A stretch of DNA of 64,000 nt from Symsagittifera roscoffensis (taxonomy: Eukaryota > Xenacoelomorpha > Acoela > Convolutidae), in the NCBI RefSeq assembly GCF_963678635.1, contig NC_087062.1, positions 55,875,970 to 55,939,969 on the forward strand. The letters run 5' to 3'. A model generated the notes under the pieces. The model was given only the letters and a program-made list of their open reading frames with translations. It was not told the origin of the DNA and searched no databases. The position numbers and the translations under genes were made by a program. Of the stretch, positions 33,258-45,833 are shown one piece after another. Position 1 is the stretch's first letter. Each line of letters opens with the position of its first letter.

Positions 33258-36200
33258 TGGCGCAGTCATCTGTAAACAAATCTGGCATGATGGGAGTCCC
33301 CCTATTCTGGCAAACTTATACAAGGGAGCCTCCAACCCAACGGGAAGATTGGAGGGACATATTCCAATTGGCATTAATAGCCTAGAAGAATATCGATTTA
33401 GATAGTTTATTGAATCCTTTGGAATTTTTAAAACCAGAGACTTTTCAATTACAGGAAAACCTCAAAAGAAATCAACGACGGCAAAAACGGATCGATTAGC
33501 AAGAAACGCAAGAGGAAGGATTCCAAAAACGCCAGATTTAAATTAGAATCCAGAAAAATCAAAGGAATGCGAATGGAAGAAGCAGACAAAAAGATCCAAT
33601 CTATGCTTTCACTAGCACTTCGTAGTGACTGTAAAAAAGTTTTTTCACAAAAGTTTTCGAAAGTCAAAATTCTCTGAAAAAATTTCGCCGAAATTTGAGA
33701 TCTCCTAATCCAAGCTTTTATTGGAAAACCCAAGGTAACCTCCGAACGCCACACCCTACTTAATAGAAGCCAAAGAGACAGAGAAAGCTTGAAATAATTC
33801 TCGGGCGCTCTAGCACAAATGGCTAAGAAATGCGAAATATCCAGTGGAGAGGAGGAGAGGATCCGCGACATTTTTATCAACAACAAGAAGAACCATGAAA
33901 TCCAAAAGAGAATATTGGACCGAAACCTGACCACCTCAAGAAGCTCTGAATATTGTTTTTCAAGACGAGAAAGAAGTCTTAATTCTTGTTAAGATGACAA
34001 ACAGTTTTAAATCTACTTACTTTGTAAATAATCATGCTGTAAGTAATCACCGGAACTTTAACAAACGGGAACCAACTTTAGCAGTAGGTAGAGGAAACAC
34101 ATGATTCAAATCTGAAGAAGAGTTTACAATATGATATCTTGCTCTCTGTCCGGCGAAGGATGCGATTTGTACCTGTAGTAATTTTAAAGATCATTTCACC
34201 AAGAATTGTAAATCTAGAAGAAAAATAATCACAAAATTGTAGATACCACATTTGTTAATCCGTCAGATAACCCGCTGTAAATAAACATGTACATAAAGAA
34301 TGCTGCGGTGTAAATAATGCATGGTCGGGGGCAGTACAAATTGATAACTGCGACTATTCTTTTTTAAACTTGACTAAAAAGTTTGACAATGATAGAAAAG
34401 AATTGAAAAAAATTACTTTACATCCGATTGGAAAGTAAGTTTTTTGAAAAGAAATGTACTTCATGAACTTAAGTTACGCGACCCCCAATTGAAAATTTAA
34501 GCAGTCGATCAAGCTACAAAAGACCATAATAAAGGCCTTACTGATGATCCGATGAAGCTTGTGGGACAAATGATCGCACCAATAAGATCCAAGGGATGGA
34601 CGTACGACAAAACAGCTTTCTTTATCACTGATGGCCATGAACAAAACAACCTGTGGAATTACAAACTACCTCACGTCGGATTTGAATGTGCACTAAATCT
34701 TTTTACACACTTCAAAAACAACACCGAAAGTAAGTCATTCATAAATTCCATCGGATCATTCAAATAGAAAATTAACAAAACGTTCCTCCTTTCATGACCC
34801 ACTGAAACCAATACAAGTAAAAAGGCAAAAAGAAATGCTACATTTACTCCCAGCGGTGAACAAAGACCTCGATAGACTTATTTCAGAAGAACATGTTAAG
34901 AAAATTAGAATCATGCGACAGAGATAGATATATTAGCCTGAAAGTAATTACCTGCAAGAAAGATAAATAAAAAATGCTCGCGTTTGACTCAAAGTTCACA
35001 AACAAAAATTAGTCGCCAAACATCCATGAACTAGCAGATAACGCGGCACCATGGTTTTCAGAAAAATCCGACGGAAAAGTTGGGTTCAGTAAACTACACC
35101 TCAAAAATGCTTACAGTCCATTAAATTTCGGCTTCACAAGTGAACGATGCAATTTCAGCATCGTTGGAGGAAATATAACCTGTACATATTAGATTTTAAG
35201 AGGTGTTTACGGACTTGGTGGTTTGTCAAATGAATACTAAAAGATAATGGCCACAACTGAAAATTTAACGAGCATAAAGCAATCGTTGAAAATTTTTTAT
35301 CGATATGCGAATTTCTCAAAAAAGAAATCGAATAGATAGGTTTTAAAATATCGAAATTAGGAGTATTTCCGCTGGAAGATAAAAACTTAGCAAAAAAAAT
35401 TATACCAATCCCTCGGAACTTGAATGAGTTGCGCTTGTTTTTCGGATCAACAAACTAATTTATAAAACTTTTACCGAACCGTGCATCACTGGGAAGTCCA
35501 TTACGACTCCTGTTAAACAAGAAATGAACATTAGCTTGGTCACATGACCATTTCATTGCTGTCAAGAAAACCAAACAAGAAATCGATAATTTAACCGACT
35601 TTAAAACCCACACGAAGCGAAATACTCAACAAATGAACTCGAACTTTTAGGCATTGTTTGGGCAGTCGCACACTACAAAAGTTACCTATACGGTTCGGAA
35701 TTTGAAAATATAACCCATTAAGCTACCATGAAAATTAAACTTATCATAGCCGCTCAACAAGTTAGTTTGACAGATTTTTACTGCTTAATTTTTCAATAAA
35801 ACATCTAGCTGGCAAAGATATGGGCTTCACGGATTTAATCTCAAAAATTCCAATTGGAAAGCCAATGCCACCATCAATTTATGACAGAGATTTCGTAATG
35901 GCAACAATCGGCAAATTTAGTTCAATTATAAATCCATCGGTTATCCAGTTATTAGACAAACTAAAATCACATTCTAGTTTGATTGAACAAAACTCGGAAA
36001 ATTGCAATGACCTAACACTAAGTAATATGATTGTCTAAGAAATCTTTTCTGAATTGGTTAATTCCAGATTGAAAAATTGCAACTTTGATCATTTCCGTTC
36101 TAAACTTTCTACTTCAAAACGTTCTCCGATGGGTTATTAAAAAAAGGAATTGTTCAAAATTACCAACTCAAATTTAGTTTTAAAATGTTTTTTATTTACA

Positions 36201-37990
36201 TTCGAATTATTTTAAAATTCCAAAAGAATCTAGTATCGTAAAAAGTATATAGTAGAATTGTAATTACTCCCTCATCGCCTCGAGTGACTTTAATTTTAGC
36301 TAAGACAACTATGTTTTCAGATCAATCATCAATAGCAAGAAAAGACCGGGAATCTCTAAAGTTGCCAAAAAAAACTTAGGAAGTCAATATTTTCTATATT
36401 AGTAAATTGATTGCTTGGCTTACCGAAGAAGATGGCTTTTTATATCCCATGGTTCTAAAAGGGAAAAGTGAGATTCAAATCACTAGGTCAGGCATTTATT
36501 TTTACAAAATCTTACAAACTGCTAACGGTATGTTTTATATATTCGGAATTACGTTTGACGGAATACCTTTCGAAATATGTTTGATCGCTTCATATCAACA
36601 GTAGGGCTTACTTCCACGGGAAGAAATGCACAGATTGTTTAAAATCAGATAAAAATTTTAGACCTTTAAAATATTATAACCATCTTCCTGACCTTAAATT
36701 TGTAAATGAAGAAGTAGATTTAGACTTCGCAGGTCCCTTATATTCTTGCTTTGTATAGAGAGGTTGTCTAAATTTCCATCAGCGAAAATTACCTCAAATG
36801 ATACCGTCAAAACAGTGATCGACTTTCTAACTGATTATATTCTTCTTCACGCAATCTAAAACTCAATTCGGATTGACCACGCCTCGTGCTTTACCGGAGC
36901 CAAATTTAAACTTTTTTGCGATTCACATAACATAAATATTATATTTTATACAGAAGGGGACCAACTTTCCAACGGATTAATGGAAATTTTGTTCTTGCCG
37001 TCAAAATCAAAGTTACAAACAATGTCTTCAGAACTTCCTAAGCCTTCACTTACAGATTCGGTTTCTAAAGTCACTTGGATCTCACAGAGCACAAAATAAT
37101 CGAAAATAAAATAAATTCAAATCGAAATCATTTCAACAGAACACCAAACATTCTCTAGAAAATCTTGACAATTGAAATGGTAATGACTTTTTAGTCAAAA
37201 GAAAATCAATTATTTCCAGGAACAGTGCACACAATTGGGCTTCTGATGACAGAGTAGAAAATGGATGTCTGGACACTCCAAAAGAAAACAAAAATGGCAA
37301 CCCCGAAGACAAAGGATACGACTTGAAATGTAGCCCTTCACAGACCAAGGTTCCCACGTCAAAAAATTTAACGAGACTTCTACTTTACAACCCTTTACAG
37401 AAAAGTAAATATCTTTCGAAAGGTTTTAAATTGGAGAAACGGGAGCCTTAATATCGACCTTTGGGAGAGAAATCTATACATTCTGCTAATTCAACGGTGA
37501 AATTTGCCAGCGGAGAAGCCCTATTGAAGTTCGATATAGCCATTAAAAAATAATCGTTCGAAGCAAGCTAAAGTTTTCAAAGGTAGTGTCACAGTCCCTG
37601 ATTTTAATCTTTACTATGAATTAAGAACAACAAGAAGAAAAATGTGCGCAAAAACAAGACAAGATGTGGCCATCACTCCCTCCAATAATCTCTCAAGGAC
37701 AAAATCAACAACAAAGAAATACATGCAGTCCAGAAATCAGCTTCAGAAGAAGACAAAATTTCAACTGGAATGGACCTCACGAAAAAACTTTCCCCAGTTC
37801 AAATCCGACACTATTTACATGATGAAACTTTTGACCGGAGCCATTGGGAATGGACATCAGGCTGTTTTGAATGTGAAAGTGTAGGTGAGGAAAGTTTCAA
37901 TAATGACTTAAATAATCATGCGCCAAATCTTAGGAAATTACCATACTGGGATAACCATACTAAATCTGGATATGTAGTTTTAGATTAGAA
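33258..37990 (+). mobile_element. Ty3/gypsy element 3, heavily decayed
   Basis: On the plus strand: primer-site-like TGGCGCAGTCA (33258), gag with MMGVPLFWQTYTREPPTQRE (about 33285-34250, ending in a CCHC-like segment), protease region (about 34310-34360), RT (about 34840-35300), RNase H (about 35560-35740), a linker (about 35820-36040), integrase traces (about 36400-37060) and a basic tail (to about 37990). Many breaks; clearly an old fossil. LTRs were not recognised. Confidence 0.8.
34840..35740 (+). pseudogene. gypsy element 3, RT and RNase H traces
   Basis: Traces such as KLHLKNAYSPL, SERCNFSIVGGNITCTY and ELLGIVWAVAHYKSYLYG align with the same regions of elements 1 and 2. Strongly decayed. 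Confidence 0.7.
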
Positions 37991-38139
37991 CTCACAGGGA
38001 GCATCAACTGAATGCCCGATGAGCTTAATACCGGCCATCACTTCCCACAACATACCGAACTCGGATTCCCTGAACTGACGGTATCACCATCAGTTTCGAA
38101 TTGGAATATTTAATTCAATTTTCACATTGGGACCCCAAT

Positions 38140-38865
38140 TTCGAGTTGGAATATTTTGTCGAAACGTTGCAATCGAAATCATTAGTATAATTTTACTGAA
38201 ACTTACATAATGTGTTTTTAATTCTGCTTAAAACGAAAAACATGCTTGCTGTCCAAATGGGTATTTGGCATGGATTTTTTCTTCTCAATTAGAAGGCACG
38301 AATCAGTAGGCTGTTTCTGTCTGCATGTTTTTTTTTCATTCATAAGTAAAAAGCAGAAATGATTACCAGTTTGATTTGCAAGGTAAACGTTGTGAAACCC
38401 TTTTAACCTTCATATAGGCGCTGCCCAGTTTCCCCTATAAAATGAAAGTGTTTTTAAGACAAAAAGAAATGCAAATAATGCAAACAAGCAACAAAAACAC
38501 TTAAATTTAACAATTGAACTGAAATCAATTTAGAAAATCAAAAGAAAAGCCGGCGGTTGCTTTGCAACTTTTTTCATTGTTGCATTGCTGCAAAATTTTA
38601 ATTGCTGCAAAAAATTTAGTATGAACCCGTTATAAAAATTGTTTGAATTTATATAACAGTCGCCCCCTTTTCGTATCTAAAGAATTGCCATCTTTATAAA
38701 TAAAAGCAGTAGATTAGCACTAACGTTTTGTATATGTTTCGAAATTTCCTGCATTCTGATCGGTCATAATTCGACAAACTTAAGCTAATTTATTATATTT
38801 TAACGATAAATTCGACTAACATTTACTGGAAAACTTGACGAACAATTTCCTCCAACCCTTTCTTT
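38140..38865. repeat. dispersed repeat R, copy 1
   Basis: About 700 bp matching 47185-47885 in the same orientation, from gtcgaaacgttgcaat to aacttgacgaa. It contains short purine/pyrimidine runs and a ttgcaac...gttgcaatt self-complementary part, but no clear terminal repeats or coding domain. Nature unknown. Confidence 0.75.
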
Positions 38866-38869
38866 GAAA

Positions 38870-39268
38870 GAAAGGGGGTAATTGCTGAGTCGATAAAAGT
38901 TTTTGTTCTACTTTTTCTAACTATTTTTAGTTTATAAAAAATTTTGACCTGTTTTTTTTGCCCGGGAGTTCCCGCGTTGGCGAAACTAAGATTGCAATCA
39001 AATATCGCAAGTAAAATTTAATGATTTACTTACTTTTTTATGCACTAAGCTGACTATCAAAATTATTACAATCAATTGCAATTGATACTTAACTTCATCG
39101 ATTCAATGGTCATCAAAATCCAATAAAAGTCATTAGAAGCATGTTTTGGTACAAATTATATGCAGATTTCATACAGATTATTTACGCAATTTCTACGGAT
39201 TATATAAACTATAAAATTTATCACATTTTTGTTCATTTTTTGTTACCTTTAATGTTTTTTATCGCGTT
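38870..39268. other. AT-rich spacer, nothing identified
   Basis: No gene or repeat partner is seen. Confidence 0.35.
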
Positions 39269-39381
39269 CAGTCATTTTCAACAAAAAATCACGCAGTAAC
39301 AATTTGTTTTCAATATAAATTTTTTTGAAAATTCAAATTGAAAACAACGTTTGTTACGTAATTTTTTGTTAAAAATGACCA
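39269..39381. repeat. long palindrome at the edge of a duplicated block
   Basis: About 55 bp (39269-39325) are nearly the reverse complement of 39328-39381, with almost no spacer: cagtcattttcaacaaaaaa on the left and ttttttgttaaaaatgacc on the right. The second copy of the block (from 41969) has only the right arm. Confidence 0.7.
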
Positions 39382-40840
39382 AAAAACAATAAAAGTTAAA
39401 ACCAAAAAGTAAAAATTGAGGGACTACGAAAAAAAAACCAAAAAATACCCCAAACAAGTCATTATTGAAAAACAAATCACTTTGCTCTAAATAGCCTGCT
39501 GGGATGGCTTTCGGGAAAACCTATGAAATATATTTAAAATTTTTGTCATTTTTTCACGAACAGTATCATTTTTTTTTCAAAGTGAACATTATTCCTTAGA
39601 GCTTAACAGGCAGTTGAAACATTCAGGCCTTCGCCCTGATACGAGCAGTTTATTTAACAGTTTATATAGCAGCTAGCTGATACGCGTACTGGTTTATACA
39701 ACACCGCAATATGCTTTGCATAATTTTAATAACATTAGGGACCTTCTTCATAGCCTCAAATGAGGAAATTGAAAACCATTTTGCTTATGTTTTTCTGTTT
39801 GCAACCTAAATTAAAAGATTTGCCGTCGTTCAAAACCGTTCAGAAAGAAAGCAATGCAACTTAAAAAGAAAAAATAGTTCCTTACAAAGAACAGTGTTTG
39901 TATATCAATTAAATTTGAATTCTCGAATGTTCTGAGTGCTTTTCAGCAGTTTCCAAACCCCAATCAGTTCGAAAAAATATATCAAAGGTAAAATAACTTT
40001 TAAATTTTGAGCTTCACTTCAGACAACAAAGTTTTTCAGATGGGAAAAAAAATTCTGGCAAAAACACCGCGGTAAACATTCGAAACATAACAAATTGAGA
40101 AAAAACCAAAATAAACCACCCCAAGCGTAAATATTATGCTTTATCTTCAAAAATCGGTACAATAAACAATTCAAAAAATGAGAAAAAATAATCGTACATT
40201 TTTATTGTGAATTAAGATAAAAATAACAAAAAATTGGAGTAAAAATCAGGATTTTCTATTTTACGACCCAAATATTTTCTTTTCGTTTTTATTTTTAAAC
40301 TTTCGATCATAATGTTTAAGTCTGATTGGAAGTAATGATTTATCAAAATGAAAATCCAAGTTCTAGTTTAAAGAATACCAGACCGACTATATAGTTTCAA
40401 GCAGCATATAACACAATAAAACAAAATGCATGGCTTCTCCGTCAGACAAACGTTTTAAAAACTACTTGAAAAATTGTTCCATTTGGTCCAGTTAGAGTAT
40501 TTTTCTCAAAGTTCAGATTCCTTATTAAATATTTTCGACAACAACCGACACTATCTGAAAAATCAAAAATGAAAGTACAAATCATTTTTTTCCTGAAAGT
40601 GCATGGGTTTTTATAGACGAGTTTACCAAAATGATATTGCACGCAAAGTTCCTAGTTTTTTATGCGTAGCGTGAGCGGTGAAAGATTGCTGCTCTAAAAT
40701 CAATCCAGTTTGAACTTGCTAGATCTTGTTGAGCCAATTAAAGCAATAACACCCATGTTGAACGCAAACTTTGTCAGATTCTCGCAGTGGAATGCGAATC
40801 TTGCAAGAACATCGCATGATTTGCATTCCCAATTTGAAAA
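39331..40840. repeat. 1.5-kb duplicated block D, copy 1
   Basis: It matches 41969-43472 in the same orientation with few differences. A 66-codon minus-strand frame is shared (40442-40642 and 43075-43275), as expected of any duplicated DNA; it has no known domain. The block contains, at about 39600-39655, the 3' hairpin end of a short element (see 50411-50955) and, at about 39985-40165, the opposite end of a related one. Confidence 0.85.
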
Positions 40841-40914
40841 AAAAAGTCATTTTAAAATGATGGATTCATTTTAAAAAAAGATATAAAATGTCAATGAATT
40901 TAGAGTAATAAGAC

Positions 40915-41352
40915 TCATCATCACGCCACAACTGTAAAACAAAGGAGCACTGTAGAAAGTGCAAAAAAATACACATTTACCAGCACCAGAAAGTATTTAT
41001 AAAAAAATGACAAACGGCAAAAAGTTGCAACAAGACTGAACCCCCACTCAAGTCAATGGAGTCTCAACAACAAGTCCTTCGACTTGAATATGTCGCGTGT
41101 ATTGATGGATAATTGTAATTTGAAAACATTTGGAGCTTCTTATGATAAAAGAGTTGACTAACTGCTGCTTTCAATTATTTTTGAGCTTGATGGAAGTGTT
41201 GATTTTGGAATTTTACACGCATCTAACTATTGCCGAACTGGAGCAGTTTCCTAACTATGTTCTTGAAGACGAGTCGTAAGTCGACGAACAATTTGCCCGA
41301 CATATAGGGCGTTGCAACCCACCCAAGTGATTTTATACATGACATGGCTTCG
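40915..41352 (-). pseudogene. Penelope-like element fragment with GIY-YIG endonuclease
   Basis: On the minus strand 41340-41255 translates as VMYKITWVGCNALYVGQIVR and then RLTTRLQEHS, the Cys-containing GIY-YIG core of Penelope-like retroelements, here with Tyr-Val-Gly and the downstream Arg and Glu-His. After a stop the same frame continues with decayed sequence resembling the family's C-terminal helices (KIIESSS ... EAPNVFKL ... LSINTR). The reverse transcriptase part is not found. The 3' end (40915-41060) resembles part of repeat family P at 44.8, 46.3 and 49.4 kb, which hints that P is Penelope-derived. The usual role of the domain is to nick target DNA. Confidence 0.65.
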
Positions 41353-41968
41353 GAATAAATAACAAACAAGCTCTTTAAGCGCAGATACACATTGACCTAA
41401 TTTCTCAGTAAGACAAAAAATTGTACTGGAAGGTCAACACCAGAAAGGGTTTTTATCAAAAATATGCTGCTAACTGATCCACAGTACGGAAAAAAGCAAA
41501 AACTCTGTCATAATTTTGCTTTATTTTATTAGGCTGCTTAGATTTATCATGACCAGCAGTAAAAAAAAACATCGGTATTTTTTTTAACATTTAAGTGGTA
41601 AAATGCAGGAGAAAACTGGTTGTCGTGCTGGCAAACAAATTGACCACCTGGGCTCAAAAAGAGAAAAAAAATTAGGAGAACAGACAAGGTTAATTAATTC
41701 AAGAACCGCTTACATCGTAAAGAGACTAGTAACATCAAACAACACCAGTTGCACTTCTGCACCCAAACAAATAGCTAATAAGTCGCTTGCAAAAGGGGCC
41801 ACTTCTCGTCTGCTTGTTATATTTTGGCACCTTTGCGAGAATTTTGGCTAAAGTTAAAGAATAATTTTGATAACAAGAGCAGGGCATACACAAAATAGGT
41901 TTCAAGGGTGTGTTGTTTTTGTGCACCTTAGCCAGACCATTTGATCGAGCAAATTGACCGCCACTAAA

Positions 41969-43472
41969 ATTCAAATTGAAAAAAAAACATTAGTTACGTA
42001 ATATTTTGTTGAAAATGACCAATTGCGATAAAAAAAGAAAAAAATCTAAAACCAAAGTTTTCTAGGTAAAAGTAAAAATTGAAGGACTACGAAAAAAAAT
42101 ACCCCAAACACTCTGCTCTAAATAGCCTGCTGGGATGGCTTTCGGGAAAAACCCATAAAATATATTTAAAATTTTTGGTCATTTTTTTACAAACAGTATC
42201 ATTATTTTTCAAAGTGAACATTATTCCTTAGAGCTTAACAGGAAGTTGAAACATTCAGGCCTTCGCCCTGATACGAGCAGTTTTGTTTAACAGTTTATAT
42301 AGCAGCTGGCTGATACGTGTACTGGTTTATACAACACCGCATTATGTCGTGCATAAATTTTAATAACATTAGGGACCTTCTTCATAGCCTCAAATGAGGA
42401 AATTGAAAACCATTTTGCTTATGCTTTTCTGTTTGCAACCTAAACTGAAGTATTTGCCGTCGTTCAAAACCGTTCAGAATGAAAGCAATGCAACTTAAAA
42501 AGAAAAAATAGTTCCTTACAAAGAACAGTGTTTGTATATCAATTAAATTTGAATTCTCGAATGTTCTGAGTGCTTTTCAGCAGTTTCCAAACCCCAATCA
42601 TTTCGAAAAAATATATCAAAGGTAAAATAACTTTTAAATTTTGAGCTTCACTTCAGACAACAAAGTTTTTCAGATGGGAAAAAAATTTCTGGCAAAAACA
42701 CCGCGGTAAACATTCGAAACATAACAAATTGAGAAAAAACCAAAATAAACCACCCCAAGCGTAAATATTATGCTTTATCTTCAAAAATCGGTACAATAAA
42801 CAATTCAAAAAATGAGAAAAAATAATCGTACATTTTTATTGTGAATTAAGATAAAAATAACAAAGAATTGGAGTAAAAATCAGGATTTTCTGTTATACGA
42901 CCCAAATATTTTCTTTTCGTTTTTATTTTGAAATCTCGATCATAATGTTTAAGTCTGATTGGAAGTAATGATTTATCAAAATGAAAATCCAAGTTCTAGT
43001 TTAAAGAATACCAGACCGACTATATAGTTTCAAGCAGCATATAACACAATAAAACAAAATGCATGGCTTCTCCGTCAGACAAACGTTTTAAAAACTACTT
43101 GAAAAATTGTTCCATTTGGTCCAGTTAGAGTATTTTTCTCAAAGTTCAGGTTCCTTATTAAATATTTTCGACAACAACGGACACTATCTGAAAAATTGAA
43201 AATGAAAGTACAAATCATTTTTTTCCTGAAAGTGCATGGGTTTTTATAGACGAGTTTACCAAAATGATATTGCACTCAAAGTTCCTAGTTTTTTATGCGT
43301 AGCGTGAGCGGTGAAAGATTGCTGCTCTAAAATCAATCCAGTTTGAACTTGCTAGATCTTGTTGAGCCAATTAAAGCAATAACACCCATGTTGAACGCAA
43401 ACTTTGTCAAATTCTCGCAGTGGAATGCAAATCTTGCAAGAACATCGCAAGATTTGCATTCCCAATTTGAAA
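41969..43472. repeat. 1.5-kb duplicated block D, copy 2
   Basis: Direct copy of 39331-40840, about 2.6 kb away, with scattered substitutions and small deletions. Confidence 0.85.
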
Positions 43473-44050
43473 AGTTCGAATAAATACCCACTGAATTGAG
43501 AAAAAAATCTGAACAGATCACAAGAGAAAAAAAGTGCGACAAAAACTTGATACAATTTTTGATCGAACAAGAACTGCTTAGAAATTTACTAAAAACCTGC
43601 TGAGAAACGGCTAAAACAAATTACTAGCAAAGACTACAAACCAATCTTTTATGTAATTATTATTCCGCTCAATTATAATTCAATCTCAATTGTAAGCTTC
43701 TCAATTTAAAAATTTTGAAGTATTTTCTCTGGGCTTAGTTTTTAATAATCTTCGTTGAAAACTCAAAACAGAAAAATGAAAGTGTAACTTCGCATGAGAA
43801 AACATTCCTCTAAGTGAAAAAAAAACTAAGCTACAAAGTCTGGTGACAACAGGTCACAATGAAAGATAGGCTTCTAAACTTCTGCAATAGATACTTCTCT
43901 AGCATTCTCACGGCAATCTGTCATGTCCAATAACTCAAACTGATGACCACTATATATTGCTGGACTTTGGAAAGGAAAGTTGTTTTTTTTACAATGAACA
44001 AAGTATCAAGCCTCAAAGTGTCAAACGGAACTGCGAGACATATTGTTAGC
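43473..44050. other. spacer, nothing identified
   Basis: AT-rich sequence with no supported feature. Confidence 0.3.
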
Positions 44051-44052
44051 CT

Positions 44053-44239
44053 TTAAGTATTGCTTAGCCTCACTAGCAGCTCTGTTTCGGATTTATTTCT
44101 CGCATCGTAGCTAGCAGCTAGCATTTTAATCACATCAACGTTGCAATTCTTGTCTGCTGGCTTGTGCAATAGATTGTTGATTGCGGCGACCATCGCATTC
44201 TTGTTAAACTTCGAAACATGAAGAAATTTAGGTTGCTTG
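44053..44239 (-). CDS. candidate terminal exon of unknown gene
   Basis: On the minus strand a good acceptor (ttctgattttttttag) opens a frame KQPKFLHVSKFNKNAMVAAI then NNLLHKPADKNCNVDVIKML and ends LLVRLSNT before TAA. A second version with the same acceptor lies at 48823-48957. The changes between them (for example AMVAAINNLLHKPADKN against SFVGAINNLMNKPADKD) are mostly conservative, which suggests past coding constraint. No family is recognised; it could be part of the Penelope-like or another retroelement. Confidence 0.35.
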
Positions 44240-45328
44240 CTAAAAAAATCAGAAAAAATTTCAAGTTAGTTTCGATGAACACCAGCGAGTTTGAATTGCT
44301 GACTAAAGTTTCTTCATCTTGGTATGGCAATTCTAGAAACAATTTTATTTGGCGAATAGAATGCTCAGTTTATAAACTGTTAGCGCGAACCCTTTGAAAA
44401 AAATTTTAAGAGTGGAATCAAAACACAGGAGTAACAACAAGTAAAGCAGCTCGGTATTCTTCTGAGGTCTTCTGACTGTCTTGAAGCAGCTTTATGATGC
44501 TGACGTTTCAATAAATTCATTTGAAATTTTCTCACAGTGTTGTTTGTAATACACCTGTTCTGATGAATACTAGAGCGCAGTAATCCAAGGACAAACTTAT
44601 TGGAGAGACATTCTTTAAGAATTTTTTTGCGTGAAATAGTACGAACTGACTTTTTATAAGTTCGATTGTACTTAGTAAACAAGCCCTGTGTTTTGTAAGA
44701 CGATAGAAGGATGCCAAATGGTCAAAAGGGAAAAATTATCTTCAATAGATAACCATAAAAACGAAACGATGTGAAATGTCATAGAATATCGCATAAAAAA
44801 ACTCATCATCTGGACATCTAAAAGACAAAAAAAAAACACTGTAAAAACTACAATAAAGTAATACAAATTAGTAGCACCGGAAATTAACTATATAGGAAAT
44901 ATGGGTAGGGGGCAGCGAATATGCAACAACGGTGAACCCCGCGCGCCCATATATGAATTCCTCGGATTTTTTCAGTATCTTTTAAAACATCTTTTTTTCC
45001 TTATTTTTGAAATGCTTCTTAGTGTTCATTTTAGGAATAACAAATCTTGCAAGATTTGAATTGCCGGACAAAAAATCAAAAAACGAAACCGTAGCATTTT
45101 TGACGACGTTTTTACAAACTAAAATTGTTTTTTGGCCTGAGATATGCACACATAAACTTAACTCGCAGCCCAAAAAAACTGAGGTCAGTTAGAAGACAAA
45201 AACCAACGTCTGATAGCCTGAGCTATCTGGCAAAATGTCTTGAAAGAATCCTCCAGAAAAATTTATCTTGACAATTACTTCCAATGAAATTATCAATTTA
45301 AGCTCATTTAAATCAACATTACTTCTAA
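44100..45328. repeat. dispersed repeat family P, copy 1
   Basis: Matches 45834-46950 and 48820-50045. Landmarks are aacacaggagtaacaacaagta, gtgttgtttgtaatacacctg, ggcagcgaatatgcaacaac and the ttgccggacaaaaaatcaaa segment. Shared minus-strand frames (about 100 codons, with NRCITNNTVRKFQ) occur in all three copies, but no domain is recognised. Confidence 0.8.
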
Positions 45329-45690
45329 ATAAGGTCTGTGAAGGTCATGATAATTCTCGCTACTGAGCATGGTGAATTTTTTCTAACTATGTTGGACAGC
45401 TAATAAACATGCTCAAGTTATGTTGTGCTTTGAATATCAAATAAAGCATTTAGAACATTTAAGTTTTTGGGACTTTTTTGAGTAAGTGTTACTCTATCCT
45501 GGTAATTTTGCATTTCAACAACCAAATAAATAGAGATATTTTTATCTTTTTGCGACAGAAAATAAAGTGTTTTTCAGTTTGTGAGCACTGCTTTTATTCG
45601 CACTCAGTGTTTGGGTTTTGTTTCTGTTTTCTGTTTTCATTTTGATCTGTTTTTGACAATCTAACAAGGAGTTGAAGTTTTAAGCACAAT
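45329..45690. repeat. dispersed repeat Q, copy 1
   Basis: Begins aaggtctgtgaaggtcatg and ends near gaagttttaagcacaat. Full partner at 51956-52312 and a shorter one at 47893-48060. It abuts repeat P here, repeat R at 47.9 kb and a hairpin element at 51.95 kb, so it moves or is copied independently. Confidence 0.75.
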
Positions 45691-45833
45691 GTCTCATACA
45701 ACGAACTCTTTGCAGCAGCGGAGCCTGTAAAAACTTTTAAAAAGCCCTTAAAATGATATATTCAATGCTAAGTATTAATGGTTTTTTGCCGCACTCTGGA
45801 AATAAAGTATTTTGACATTTTATTTCAATAAAG

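Noticed and set aside
40442-40642. 66-codon minus-strand frame repeated at 43075-43275
   Set aside because: The whole 1.5-kb block is duplicated, so conservation of the frame is no evidence for coding; no domain is seen.
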